NCBI RefSeq assembly: GCF_013385985.1
Contig: NZ_JACAOY010000014.1
Location: 112,947-176,946, forward strand
Length of the DNA stretch: 64,000 nt
Direction: 5' to 3'
From: Pseudomonas sp. B6002
GTDB lineage: Bacteria > Pseudomonadota > Gammaproteobacteria > Pseudomonadales > Pseudomonadaceae
Of the stretch, positions 18,947 through 28,456 are shown one piece after another. Position numbers and translations under genes: made by a program. Within the stretch, counting starts at the first letter, position 1, and each line of letters starts with the position of its first letter. The notes beneath the pieces are model-generated. The model saw only the letters and a program-made list of their open reading frames with translations. It was not told the DNA's origin and did not search any database.

Positions 18947-19897
18947 TTAGGACACCTTGGGTGTATGGGAAATGCGCGGGTCGAGCCAGGGGTACAGCAA
19001 GTCCACCAGCAGGTTCACCAGCACAAAGGCGGCGGCGGACACCGCGACGATTGCCAGCACCACCGGAATGTCCTGGCGCAACACCGCTTCCTGAGCCAGG
19101 CGGCCAATGCCCGAGCGGGCGAAGATGGTTTCCACCAGCACCGCGCCGGACACGGTGTTGCCCACCTGTAGGCCGATCAGCGTGAGGATCGGCAGCGCGG
19201 CATTCTTGAACCCGTGGCGCGCCTGCACCTGGCCTCGGCTGAGGCCCTTGGCGTAGGCGGTGGTGATGTAGGACTCCTGCCACACCCCCTGGAAACTGCG
19301 CTGCAACACCTGGGCGTACACCGCCGCACTGGGAATCGCCAGGGTGATCGCCGGCAGCACCAGGCTCTCGAACCCCCGGCTGCCAGTGGCCGGAAACCAG
19401 CCCAGGCCAAATGCAAACACCTGGATCAACAGCAAGCCCATCCAGAACACCGGCACCGAAAACCCCAGCGACGGCAACCGCGCCAACGCCACTTTCAGCG
19501 GCCGCCAGCGCACATACGCCGCCAGGTAAGCCAACCCGATGCCGCCGACCAACGACAACACAATCGCCAGGCCTGCCAGGGACAGCGTCTGCGGCAGGCG
19601 TTCGGCGAGCAGTTCGGCCACCGGGCGATTCAGCGACAGCGACTGGCCGAAGTCCCCGTGCAAGGCGCCCAGCAGCAGGTTGAAGTACTGCTCGAACACG
19701 CCCTTGTCCAGGCCGTAATAGGCGCGGGCCTTGGCCAGGTCTTCCACCGACAGCGCGTCGGCTTCCATGCCCGACGCGCTGAGCATGATGGACAGCGTGT
19801 CACCCGGCAGCAGGTAGAGGATGAAGTAGGTGATGCTATAAGCCCCCCACAACACCAGCATGGCCTGGCCTACGCGGCCGATCAGGTAGCGAGTCAT
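18947..19897 (-). CDS. DppB-type ABC transporter permease
   Basis: A 316-residue permease with six membrane helices. The N-terminal pattern RVGQAMLVLWGAYSITYFIL and the C-terminal EAA loop (YITTAYAKGLSRGQVQARHGFKNA) are typical of the DppB/NikB group. Its start overlaps the stop of the lipoprotein binding-protein gene by four bases, so it belongs to the same operon. Confidence 0.92.
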   Translation of the reverse strand: MTRYLIGRVGQAMLVLWGAYSITYFILYLLPGDTLSIMLSASGMEADALSVEDLAKARAYYGLDKGVFEQYFNLLLGALHGDFGQSLSLNRPVAELLAERLPQTLSLAGLAIVLSLVGGIGLAYLAAYVRWRPLKVALARLPSLGFSVPVFWMGLLLIQVFAFGLGWFPATGSRGFESLVLPAITLAIPSAAVYAQVLQRSFQGVWQESYITTAYAKGLSRGQVQARHGFKNAALPILTLIGLQVGNTVSGAVLVETIFARSGIGRLAQEAVLRQDIPVVLAIVAVSAAAFVLVNLLVDLLYPWLDPRISHTPKVS

Positions 19898-21525
19898 GGT
19901 TGGCCGACCTCGATATCACCCAGCAACGCAAAGCCCTCGGCGGTCCACTGGAAGTTTTTCACCCGGGGCGATGTCGCCGCCTGCCACACGCGCTCGTACA
20001 CCGGGAACGCAGCGCCTTCGTCGATCAGCAAATCCTGCAAGTCACCGTAGGCCGCAGCACGCTGCGAGCTTTGGGTGGCGGTGATGCCGGCATCGAACAA
20101 GCCCTTGGCCTTGTCGAGCACCTGGGGCTCGTAAATATTGGTGGCCAGGGTCGCGCTGTTGGCGGTGCGCGGGTCGAGGATGGTTTGCAGGATGATCGGG
20201 TCGGCGCGGGTCATGTAATTGATCGACAGGTCATAGTTGCCCGACGAGTTGTTGGCGATCCACTCGGCACGCGTGACCACACTGAGCTTCAGGTCGATCC
20301 CGACCTTGCGCAGTTGATCCTGGATCAGCACATCGCCGGCGGTTTCGGCCGGGCTGATGTTGTAGCTCAGGCTCAGGCGCTTGCCGTTCTTCTGGCGGTA
20401 GCCGTCGGCGCCCTTGGCCCAGCCGGCCGCGTCCAGCAGTTGTTCGGCACCTTGGGGGTCGTAGGCCAGTTTGGCGCCCTGGCTTTTGAAGTAGGGTGTG
20501 GTCACGTCAAAGATGCCGTCCACCACCGGGAATTCGGCGTTGTACACGGTGCTGGCGTAGCTCTTGCGATCGATGGCTTTTTGCACGGCCAGGCGCACTT
20601 GCTTGTCGGCCAGCAGGCGTTCGCCCCGGGTGTTGGGGTACAGGTTGAGCGCCGGGCCCGGCAGCGAACGGCTCTGGATGGTCGCGCCCTTGGACTGGAA
20701 CAGCTTGAGGTCGACTTCAGAGAACGGGTTGCGCGGCCACAGGATGTCGGCCTTGCCTTGCAGGAACAGGCCGTTGCGCACGCTTTCTTCGGGGATGTAG
20801 CTCACGTCCACCGCATCCAGGTGGGCTTCGCCCTGATTCTTCATGTTGGCCGACGCCCAGGCGTAGCCCTTGCGCTTGGTCAGGTGCGCGCCGACTTCGG
20901 GCGTGTAGCTGGCGAGCACAAAAGGCCCGGTGCCGATGATCTTGCCCAGGGAGCGCTCCTTGGCGCTGAGGGCATAGGAGGCAGGCGCCAGGATCGACAG
21001 GTTGGTGGTGGAGGTGGCTTGCAGGAACCCCGCGTTGGGCTTGGCCAGCACCAGTTTGACGGTGAAGTCGTCGACCACTTCGGCGTGGTCGTAGCCCGCC
21101 AGGTAAGTCGCGCCAAACGTCGCCGGCAGCTCGGTGGCCAGGGCCTTGTCGCTGTCGAAGGCGGTTTTCACCGCCTTGGCATCGAAGCGTTCGCCATTGC
21201 TGAAGGTCACGTCCGTGCGCAGGTGGAAGGTGTAGGTCAGCGCGTCGTCGCTCACCTCCCAGCTTTTGGCCAGCCAGGGGATGATCTTGCCGCTCTGCGG
21301 GTCTTGGTCGGTCAGGGACTCGGCGACATTGCGCAGCAGCACCCGGTGTTCCAGCCAGTAGACCTGGAATGGATCGACGCTGACCAACGTGGTGTTGTCG
21401 CCAAAAAACGCGATGCTCAGGGTTTTGCTGGCCTGGGCCTGTTCACCCGAAGGTGAGCAGCCCACCAGGCTCAGTGCCAGGGCGCAGGACGCCAGCAGGC
21501 GGCTCGGTACAGTGGATCTCGTCAA
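19894..21525 (-). CDS. ABC transporter substrate-binding lipoprotein (SBP family 5)
   Basis: A 543-residue solute-binding protein of the DppA/OppA/NikA class. The signal peptide ends LSLVGC with Cys23, so it should be lipid-anchored. The family features ESLTDQDPQSGKIIPWLAKSW near the mature N-terminus and FSNGERFDAKAVKTAFD are present. A TTG at 21525 is the only plausible start (GAGGG seven bases upstream; an in-frame stop lies just before). It is encoded with a TonB-dependent receptor, so the ligand probably crosses the outer membrane actively; peptides or a metal-chelator complex are the likely choices. Confidence 0.9.
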   Translation of the reverse strand: MTRSTVPSRLLASCALALSLVGCSPSGEQAQASKTLSIAFFGDNTTLVSVDPFQVYWLEHRVLLRNVAESLTDQDPQSGKIIPWLAKSWEVSDDALTYTFHLRTDVTFSNGERFDAKAVKTAFDSDKALATELPATFGATYLAGYDHAEVVDDFTVKLVLAKPNAGFLQATSTTNLSILAPASYALSAKERSLGKIIGTGPFVLASYTPEVGAHLTKRKGYAWASANMKNQGEAHLDAVDVSYIPEESVRNGLFLQGKADILWPRNPFSEVDLKLFQSKGATIQSRSLPGPALNLYPNTRGERLLADKQVRLAVQKAIDRKSYASTVYNAEFPVVDGIFDVTTPYFKSQGAKLAYDPQGAEQLLDAAGWAKGADGYRQKNGKRLSLSYNISPAETAGDVLIQDQLRKVGIDLKLSVVTRAEWIANNSSGNYDLSINYMTRADPIILQTILDPRTANSATLATNIYEPQVLDKAKGLFDAGITATQSSQRAAAYGDLQDLLIDEGAAFPVYERVWQAATSPRVKNFQWTAEGFALLGDIEVGQP

Positions 21526-21552
21526 AGGGATGCCCTCACGTGGCGATTGCGC

Positions 21553-23985
21553 TTAGAAGTCGTAGGCCAGCTTGGTGTACCAATAGCCGCCGCCCGGATA
21601 GAACGGCGGGTTGCCATACGGCGCCAGGCCCAGGTTGCTGTAGACGGCATGCCGGTCGGGGCGCACGTCGAAGATATTGGTGCCGCCGACGCTCACGGTG
21701 AGGTGGTCGACGAAGGTGTAGCTGACGTCCAGGTCGGTGATCCATTTGGCGCCGAAGCTGCGGTCGCCCGTGGGGTTGACCGCCAGGGTCTTCACCGCGC
21801 CGTAGCGGCTGGTTTGCAGGTTGACCGCCAGGTCCTCGACCTTCCAATTAGCACCCAGAATCCACTTGGTCTTGGGGGTGGCATCAGTCAGGTCGCCCTC
21901 GCGATCACGGCCCACCAAGGTGACGCCGGAGTTGGCGAGCGCGCCGGGAGTGTCGCGGGTGCCTTCGATGGTGGTCTTGTTCCAGTTGAAGCCCAGGCTC
22001 CAGCGCACTGACCCCCAGGCCTCCAGCGGCGTGGTGTGGTCGGCGACCACGTCCAGGCCCTTGGTGCGGGTGTCAAAAGCGTTGGTGTAGTAGTTGACCC
22101 AAGTGCCGCTGGGCACGCCCTGGGCGGTGAGGATGTTATTGATCACGCCGTTGCCACGGTCGTAGATATTGCTGGTCAGTGCGATGCGATCATCAATGTC
22201 GATGAGGTAGGCGTCGGCGGTGATGCTGGTACGCGGCGCCGGTTCCCAGGTCAGGCCCAGCCCCAGGTTGCGCGACTTCTCCGGCTTGAGGTCATCGCCG
22301 CCGAGGGCCTTGGCCAGGTTGCTGCCCGATGGCGTCAGGCGGGTAACGGCGGGCACCACGTTGCCGTTGGCGTCGATGGCCACCCGGTTGTCGGCGACGG
22401 TGTAGCCGATCTGCGTCAGCGACGGCGCACGAAACCCGGTGCCGACGGTGCCGCGTACGGCCACGGTGTCGGTCAGTTCATAACGCGAGTTCACTTTCAG
22501 GCCGAAGGTGTTGCCCGAGTCATCGTCGTAATGCTCGATGCGCCCGGCCACATCGAGGAACCAGCGCTCGGTCAGGTCAAAGCCCAGGTCGAGGTAACCC
22601 GCGTAATTGTTGCGGACCAGGTTGACCTCATCTTCCGGGCGAATCGTCACCGCCGCCTGCGCGCCCGAGGCGGCGGGGTAGGTGCCGGTAATGTAGGCGT
22701 CGGGTTCGCCGGCAAAAGTGCTGAAGCGCTCCCAGCGATGTTCCAGGCCGGCCGACACCTGCACCGGTGGCGTCAGGTTGAACAGGCTGTCGTAGCGGCG
22801 GGTGAAATCGAGGTTGTTCACCCACTGGTCAAAACGGAAGGTGGCCAGGTTGTCGAATTTGGTCGGCGATGCCGTGCCCAGTGACGGGTTGATGTTCAGG
22901 TCGCTGGAATGGTGCACAGTGTTGCGCCCGTAGGTGGTGCTCAGGTCCCAGTTCCAGTCGGCGAGTTCGCCCTTGCCGCCGAACAGGAATTGGTAATCCC
23001 GGTCCTTGATGTTGTTCAGCGGGAAATACCCGTTGGGGAACACCTCGGGCACCGCCGCCGTGCCGGTGGGCAGGCGGAAGTAGTTGGCGGCCTCGGCGTC
23101 GCGTTCGCCGTAGGTCGAGAACGAGTACAGCGTCACGTCCTCCAGCGGCAGTTCGGCGTTGTAGGCCAGGTTGAAGGCCTTGAGGTCGGGGTCGCCGTTC
23201 TTGATTGCCACGCGGTCCCAGGCCGCTTCCTTGGCCGGGTCGCTGAAGGCGCGCACGCTGTTGTCGGCCTTGTCGTTCCACGAGGCGGCACCGCGTTTGC
23301 GCGCGTCGACCGAGACATGGAAAAAGCCTCGGTCACCCAGTTTGAAACCCTGGTCGCCGGCCACCTTGATGGTTTCACCCTGGCCGGAATACAACTGGCC
23401 ATAGCTGCTTTCCAGGTGCCCGCCGCTGGCCTCGGACTTGAGGATGATGTTGATCACCCCGGCCACGGCATCCGAACCGTACTGGGCGGCGGCGCTGTCC
23501 TTGAGCACTTCGATATGGTCCACCGCGCTGACCGGGATCAGGTCGATGTCCACGGCATTTGCGCCGCTGTTATCGATGGACCCACGCTGGCCGGTGGCCC
23601 CGTTGTGGCGGCGTTTGCCGTTGACCAGCACCAGGGTGTAGGCCGGGCCCAGGCTGCGGTTGCTCAGCGGGCGGGTCACCGAGTTATAGCCGGCAATGTT
23701 GGTGCCGAAGTTGAAGGACGGCAGCAGCTTGGCGATGGCTTCGGAGAGCTCGGCGCGGCCGGTCTTGAGCAGTTGCTCGCTGTTGATCACATCAATCGGC
23801 GCCGGGCTGTCAGCCACCGTGCGCCCCTGGCCACGCAGGCCGGTGGAGATCACGGTGACGGTGTCGAGCTTGGCGTCATCGGCGGCCGCCTCGGCAAACG
23901 GCAGCGGTGCCGCGAGCAACAGGGAGCTGGTCAGCAATGACAGGTGAAATTTACGGGCGGGAAGAGGGCGTGCGAGATCGGGCAT
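21553..23985 (-). CDS. TonB-dependent outer membrane receptor
   Basis: An 810-residue receptor with signal peptide, a TonB-box-like stretch (DTVTVIST) at about residues 40-47, a plug domain (PAPIDVINSEQL to AAAQYGSDAVAGVINIILK) and a beta-barrel ending in Phe (KLAYDF). It imports a large or scarce ligand using TonB energy. It heads a 7.6-kb operon with an ABC importer of the peptide/nickel class. A Xanthomonas-like plug motif (LRxxNRSLGPAYTLVLVNGKRRH) favours non-siderophore or metallophore ligands, but this is not decisive. Confidence 0.92.
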   Translation of the reverse strand: MPDLARPLPARKFHLSLLTSSLLLAAPLPFAEAAADDAKLDTVTVISTGLRGQGRTVADSPAPIDVINSEQLLKTGRAELSEAIAKLLPSFNFGTNIAGYNSVTRPLSNRSLGPAYTLVLVNGKRRHNGATGQRGSIDNSGANAVDIDLIPVSAVDHIEVLKDSAAAQYGSDAVAGVINIILKSEASGGHLESSYGQLYSGQGETIKVAGDQGFKLGDRGFFHVSVDARKRGAASWNDKADNSVRAFSDPAKEAAWDRVAIKNGDPDLKAFNLAYNAELPLEDVTLYSFSTYGERDAEAANYFRLPTGTAAVPEVFPNGYFPLNNIKDRDYQFLFGGKGELADWNWDLSTTYGRNTVHHSSDLNINPSLGTASPTKFDNLATFRFDQWVNNLDFTRRYDSLFNLTPPVQVSAGLEHRWERFSTFAGEPDAYITGTYPAASGAQAAVTIRPEDEVNLVRNNYAGYLDLGFDLTERWFLDVAGRIEHYDDDSGNTFGLKVNSRYELTDTVAVRGTVGTGFRAPSLTQIGYTVADNRVAIDANGNVVPAVTRLTPSGSNLAKALGGDDLKPEKSRNLGLGLTWEPAPRTSITADAYLIDIDDRIALTSNIYDRGNGVINNILTAQGVPSGTWVNYYTNAFDTRTKGLDVVADHTTPLEAWGSVRWSLGFNWNKTTIEGTRDTPGALANSGVTLVGRDREGDLTDATPKTKWILGANWKVEDLAVNLQTSRYGAVKTLAVNPTGDRSFGAKWITDLDVSYTFVDHLTVSVGGTNIFDVRPDRHAVYSNLGLAPYGNPPFYPGGGYWYTKLAYDF

Positions 23986-24164
23986 GTCAGGAGTAATCCA
24001 TCAGGATTGGCACTGGCCCTTGGTGCGGGTGCAGCTGGGAAACGGTGTGACATGAAAGTATTACTATAAGAAACCCGAGTGAAAGTCTTTTTTGGAATAA
24101 GCTAATTATTAATTAATGTGATTTTATTAATTTATAAAATCACATATTTTTATTATCGGTCGCT
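23986..24164. promoter_or_regulatory. AT-rich promoter region of the receptor operon, with palindrome
   Basis: The 180 bases before the receptor gene become strongly AT-rich from 24059 on. They hold a 10-bp inverted repeat, GTGATTTTAT / ATAAAATCAC (24118-24143, loop of six). It lacks the T-run of a terminator in a useful place, so it may be an operator. No clear Fur or Zur box is visible. Confidence 0.4.
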
Positions 24165-24304
24165 TGTAGTGAGCGGGCTTGCCCCGCGCGGCGGCGTATC
24201 AGACACATCACATCTACCTGACACACCGCGGCGTGGGCTGCGGTTTGCCTGGCGCCTTGTAGTGGGCTGACACACCGCCGCGCGGGTCAAGCCCGCTCAC
24301 TACA
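24165..24304. repeat. REP cluster (TAGTGAGCGGG type, three units)
   Basis: TGTAGTGAGCGGGCTTGCC at the left and CAAGCCCGCTCACTACA at the right form an inverted pair, with a degenerate third unit near 24257 (TTGTAGTGGGCTGACACACC). It separates the receptor operon promoter from the end of the long ebo operon. Confidence 0.85.
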
Positions 24305-24305
24305 A

Positions 24306-25355
24306 TCAGAGGTCGATGCGGCGCAGTCTTCCGGTTAATGGCACAACGTTGCCATCCGGGGTTGGCAACGGCCGGCCCGTCAAACCCATGCCTTCACTCA
24401 CCACCACTCCACCGGGCACCAGGCACAGGTTGGAGGGTGTATCCAGCCCGCGTGCCAGTACTTTCACGTCACCGTTGTGCAGGTCGCAGTCGAGCAGGCG
24501 CCCCGAGAATCGGGTAAAGCCACCGTGCAGGGTTTCGCCGTTCCAGTCAGGTGGCAACGGTTGTTGCAAATGGCTGCACAACTCCAGCACCAGCAGATGG
24601 CCGTTGGCACGCAATGCCAGCCCGGTGGGCAGTTGCAGGCCGCTGATCAGCACCTCGATCTGCCCGCTGGCCGGGTGTACCCGGATCACCTGGCCGGCGT
24701 GGTCGGCAAAGTCGATGCCTTTGCGGGCCGGGTCGCCGTGCAGCTCACCGGAGAACAGGCTGATCAACACGGCGTCGGTCTGCGGCTCATACACGAGGGT
24801 GACGGGTACCGCTTCCTGGCCCTTGTCCAAGTCGGGCAGTTGCACCCGCACACGCTCGTCTTCACCGTCGCCGAATTCCACCAGCTGGTTGGTATCGGGC
24901 TTGACCGCCAGCCAACTGCGCCGGGTCGGGTGGTAGCACAGCGCGTTCAGGTTGCCCCGGCTGTGGTACACCGGTTCGGGCGGGCTGTATTGCAGGTCGA
25001 GCAACTTGGAACCGCCGACGTAATCGGTCTGGCTGGCCAGGCAACGCCCGCCACCGCAGGCGATGTCCGACAGGCCCATGATTTCATCGCGCAGCATGCG
25101 CGCCTGCATGTTCATGGCGCGAAAGCCCTGGGCCAGGGGATCCCCCGGCAGGTAGGCGCCGGGCCGCTTAGGATCGGGGTGCAACGGGCTGATGCGGCCA
25201 CTGAAGGTCTGGTCCGGCAAGCCTGAACCAGCCTCGGCCAGCAACAGGCTGCCGTCGACTTGCAGGCACAGGCCACGGGGGTTGAGCAGGCCTTCGGCGA
25301 TCAGCGTGCTGGGGCGCAGGGTTTCGCTGGGCTGCGCCGGTATACGTAGCGTCAT
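24306..25355 (-). CDS. Putative beta-propeller protein (NHL/SMP-30-like), last gene of ebo operon
   Basis: A 349-residue soluble protein without signal peptide. Repeating units such as LIAEGLLNPRGLCLQVDGSLLLAE, VLISGLQLPTGLALRANGHLLVLE and VLARGLDTPSNLCLVPGGVVVSE fit propeller blades of the NHL/gluconolactonase kind. No catalytic residues are assignable. It starts 12 bases after the preceding VioB-like gene, so it closes the twelve-gene operon. Scytonemin clusters also contain propeller-type proteins; that parallel is an inference. Its TGA stop lies directly beside the REP cluster. Confidence 0.75.
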   Translation of the reverse strand: MTLRIPAQPSETLRPSTLIAEGLLNPRGLCLQVDGSLLLAEAGSGLPDQTFSGRISPLHPDPKRPGAYLPGDPLAQGFRAMNMQARMLRDEIMGLSDIACGGGRCLASQTDYVGGSKLLDLQYSPPEPVYHSRGNLNALCYHPTRRSWLAVKPDTNQLVEFGDGEDERVRVQLPDLDKGQEAVPVTLVYEPQTDAVLISLFSGELHGDPARKGIDFADHAGQVIRVHPASGQIEVLISGLQLPTGLALRANGHLLVLELCSHLQQPLPPDWNGETLHGGFTRFSGRLLDCDLHNGDVKVLARGLDTPSNLCLVPGGVVVSEGMGLTGRPLPTPDGNVVPLTGRLRRIDL

Positions 25356-25367
25356 GGCGGTGTCCTC

Positions 25368-27176
25368 CTACTGCGGCGGTTGCCAAGGGGTTTGGGTGAG
25401 GTAGGCACTCAACAGGGCGCGCTGTGACGGCGACATCGAACGCACCACCGGCATGTACAGCGTGGTGCCCTTGTACACATCCGCGATGCGCGCGAGGATC
25501 GCGTTTTTCGCGCCCATGACCGCGTCCGGCTTGTTCAATGCGACGTAGCGCGACATGGCAGGGAAGGCCAGGTAGTGAAAGCGCAGGACGTTGGGGTAGA
25601 CCATGTCCCAGGTGATGGTTGTGCCGGCGGGGATGCCAAAGTCGGTCTGGGCATATTTGCGAAAGCTGGTGAAGTAGCCACTGCTGTCGAGCCCGTTGGC
25701 GGTGCAGTTCAACGCGACGAAACCCGCCTGGGCTTCGCTGCCCGGCTTGAGCGCCACCGGGACACTGATCGAGCGTTGGCCGGTTTCCATTGTCAGTGTG
25801 GCGGGAAAATCGAGAAACTCGTAGTCCTGCGGGTCGGTGTACAGCGCCGGTGGCGATTGTTCAATACTGATAGCGGTGGCAGCGGGCACCGGACCGCCCA
25901 GGTAGCGAACCTGCAACGTGATCGACAGGCCGTCAGGGTAGTCTTCCAGGTAGACGTTACGCAGATCGCCGTACACCCGGTACTCCGATTCGAGGGCCTT
26001 GAGGGTCGAATCATCGACAGTATCCGGGGCGTTGACCGCCAGGGCCGACGTCTGCGCAGCTTGCTGCTGGGTGGCATTCAGGGGCAGGTCGACGATGCCG
26101 CCATACACGTAGTAGTCAACCAATGGGCTGCTCGTTGGGTCGAGCGTTGTGAGCTGAGTGGTGCCCGCGGTAATGCTGACCGGGCCGTAATTCGCATTCG
26201 GCCCGATGGGGCTGGTGATGTCGGTACGGTCAGCGCGGAAGGTTTGCTTGGGGATGAGGTTAACCATGTCGATGCTCAGCAGGCCATTGCCGGCCAGCTC
26301 CGCATAGGCGGCATTGTCCGTGTCCTGGTTGATCAATTGGCGACCGGGTTGAGAGTTCAACGGCTCATCGGCAAACGCCGGTGCCAGTGTGCCGATGACG
26401 CGGCCGATGCTCGGGTTCGGGTCATTTTTGTTGGCCGCATAATCGGCGTTCAGCTCGGCCGTGGTCATCCTGGGGCACATCTCGAACATCACGAAGCGCA
26501 GCACGATCCCCGTTGCCCCCGGTGCCTCGATGATCGATTTGAGGCCCGCGCTGTTGCGGTTCCATTGGACAATGCTAGTGAGCGGGAACGTCAGCTGGAA
26601 CGTACCGCTGGCATGGAACGAGCCGGGTGCGTCCATGGTGTTTGGCTTCAGCACCCGGGTCTGCACATCGAAACTGCTGCACACGGTGTTGCAGTGAATC
26701 AGTAACTGGAGGTCGTCATCCGTGCCTATTTGCAGGCCGCCGACGAAGATCTGGGTGGTGGTGGACGCTGTCGGGTCGAGGTCTACCATCATCGGGCCGG
26801 TGAAAGGCCCCTGGCCGGTAACCGGGTCCACCGATCCAAGCAGGCCGATCGGCTGGCCAACGAGGTCGCCAGTGGTACTGACGCTGCCCGGGTTGCCCTG
26901 GGAGCTGATCAGGGCGTTTTCCATGAAGACTTGATGGTCCCCGAAGTGGTTCCAGCCGCCGAGGGTATAGCGCACCGCACTCGGGGTATCGATCATGGCG
27001 TTCAGTTCGTCATCGCTGTAAGCCTCGGCCTGGGGGGCCACGATAGAACGCGCCAGGTCAAACACCGGCCAACCGTTGTCCGCGTTTTGGGGCAGGCATG
27101 GGGTGTTGTTCGACACGCTGACGTCGGTGGTGATACCGCCCCAGAAATTCAGGCGGGGTCCGTTGAGGATACTCAT
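25368..27176 (-). CDS. VioB N-terminal-like protein, copy 1
   Basis: A 602-residue protein without signal peptide, probably cytoplasmic. From memory it lines up with the N-terminal region of VioB, the haem enzyme that couples indole-3-pyruvate imines in violacein synthesis: MSILNGPRLNF at the start, VDLDPTASTTTQIFVGGLQI at 131-150, GIVLRFVMFEMCP at 223-235, GGIVDLPL at 359-366, NVYLED at 407-412, and YMPVVRSMSPSQRALLSAYL near the end. The ferritin-like C-terminal domain of VioB is absent. It follows the CxxCH protein gene with a gap of three bases. A paralogue is at 29437-31800. Confidence 0.72.
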   Translation of the reverse strand: MSILNGPRLNFWGGITTDVSVSNNTPCLPQNADNGWPVFDLARSIVAPQAEAYSDDELNAMIDTPSAVRYTLGGWNHFGDHQVFMENALISSQGNPGSVSTTGDLVGQPIGLLGSVDPVTGQGPFTGPMMVDLDPTASTTTQIFVGGLQIGTDDDLQLLIHCNTVCSSFDVQTRVLKPNTMDAPGSFHASGTFQLTFPLTSIVQWNRNSAGLKSIIEAPGATGIVLRFVMFEMCPRMTTAELNADYAANKNDPNPSIGRVIGTLAPAFADEPLNSQPGRQLINQDTDNAAYAELAGNGLLSIDMVNLIPKQTFRADRTDITSPIGPNANYGPVSITAGTTQLTTLDPTSSPLVDYYVYGGIVDLPLNATQQQAAQTSALAVNAPDTVDDSTLKALESEYRVYGDLRNVYLEDYPDGLSITLQVRYLGGPVPAATAISIEQSPPALYTDPQDYEFLDFPATLTMETGQRSISVPVALKPGSEAQAGFVALNCTANGLDSSGYFTSFRKYAQTDFGIPAGTTITWDMVYPNVLRFHYLAFPAMSRYVALNKPDAVMGAKNAILARIADVYKGTTLYMPVVRSMSPSQRALLSAYLTQTPWQPPQ

Positions 27177-27179
27177 GAT

Positions 27180-28430
27180 CTATTCCTTGATCGGGGAAGG
27201 GGTGGCACCCGGTGTCTGGGCGAATTTGAACAGGTAGGAGTAGTCGGACTTGATCGCGCTCTTGGGCGGCGTCGCCATCGAATGGCACGCCATGCAACTG
27301 CTGGTGGGCTGGATGTAGCTTTCCATGGTCACGTTGGCCGACAGCGTGGGGGTGGGCGTGCCCATGGGGTTGCCGATCATGTTGGGGTTGAGTGGCCGCT
27401 GGGTGGTGATCAGCTGGTAGTACTTCAACGGGCTGTTTTTCAGGCCAGGGTCGGCGCGGTAGGTGGCGTTGACCTTGTCGGTGGCGCTATCAATGGCAGT
27501 GACACGGGTCAGCGGGTCGGGTGTCTGGAACGTGGTGCCGCTCACCGGTACGCACACCGGATGCGCGCCTTGGGTGTTCCAGTTGCACGGCGACTGGTTG
27601 ACGGTGGTGGCGGCAGGGTCGTAGTAGCTGCCGTGGGTTGACGGGTCGGCCGGCACATTGTCGATTTGCTCGAAGGTCGACCACACCCACTGCGGGTAAC
27701 CGACGGGCTTGGTGATGATGTGCAGCCCCACCAGCCCCAGGAGTTGCTGGGCGACCCCGTTGGGCTTGCCCTGGGCGTCGAACGTGGTCACTTGCGCGAT
27801 CATGTTCAGGTAGCGGCTGGCATTGTCCTTGGACGTGAGGATGCGCCAGCTGGATTTGACCTCGATGACCCCGTTGGGGAACTTGATGCTGCTGGCGTTG
27901 GACACCACATTTGCGTTGTAGAACGTGTTGTTGACGATGTAATCGTAGGAAGTCTCGTTGGCAGCAATATCGTAATAGGTCGGGTTGCCGGCCTGGTCGA
28001 TCAGCCATCCGCCCACCGCCTGGTCGACGCGCTCCTGTTGGTTAGTGTTTTTTAGTGCGGCAATGTTGATAAGGCCCAGGCTTTTGGCTCTGAGGACGCT
28101 GTCCCATGGCCCGGGGTTGGCGGCATTCGGCAAAAAGATTTCTGCGACGCTCTTGTAGGTTTGCCACACGGTATAGCCGCTGCCACCGGGTTGCTTGGTG
28201 CAGTCGGGGCTGCCGCGTTGCCCGTCCTGGGCCGGCCAGTTCAAGGCGACAAACAGCTGCCAGCTGTACTCATCGAACAGTGTCTGGCCGGCGCCGGCGG
28301 CCGGCGCGGCGGCGGGCAGTTGGCAACTCAGCGACGTGGCCAGGGCCGACGGCTGGGTCGCCTCCCTGGCCTGGGCCGGCAGGTTGGCCAGCCCCAGCAA
28401 CAGCATGGAAAAACACACGAGGGTTTTCAT
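27180..28430 (-). CDS. Secreted monohaem c-type cytochrome-like protein, copy 1
   Basis: A 416-residue exported protein. The signal peptide is MKTLVCFSMLLLGLANLPAQA. A single haem c motif CMACH (379-383) lies near the C-terminus. Family-like landmarks shared with the paralogue at 31811-32950 are YSWQLFVALNWPA, TSYDYIVNNTFYN, EVKSSWRIL, and GLHIITKPVGYPQWVWSTFEQ. The long Trp/Tyr-rich region before the haem site is unlike simple electron-carrier cytochromes. It is translated just ahead of a VioB-like gene, as in the second copy. Function unknown; periplasmic electron transfer or oxidation is the natural guess. Confidence 0.75.
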   Translation of the reverse strand: MKTLVCFSMLLLGLANLPAQAREATQPSALATSLSCQLPAAAPAAGAGQTLFDEYSWQLFVALNWPAQDGQRGSPDCTKQPGGSGYTVWQTYKSVAEIFLPNAANPGPWDSVLRAKSLGLINIAALKNTNQQERVDQAVGGWLIDQAGNPTYYDIAANETSYDYIVNNTFYNANVVSNASSIKFPNGVIEVKSSWRILTSKDNASRYLNMIAQVTTFDAQGKPNGVAQQLLGLVGLHIITKPVGYPQWVWSTFEQIDNVPADPSTHGSYYDPAATTVNQSPCNWNTQGAHPVCVPVSGTTFQTPDPLTRVTAIDSATDKVNATYRADPGLKNSPLKYYQLITTQRPLNPNMIGNPMGTPTPTLSANVTMESYIQPTSSCMACHSMATPPKSAIKSDYSYLFKFAQTPGATPSPIKE

Positions 28431-28456
28431 GGCGGATCCTTCCTTTCATGTCAGGG

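Noticed and set aside
24118-24143. Palindrome upstream of the receptor gene as a transcription terminator
   Set aside because: It is AT-rich, with no GC stem core, and lies upstream of a gene start rather than after a gene end, so an operator is more likely.
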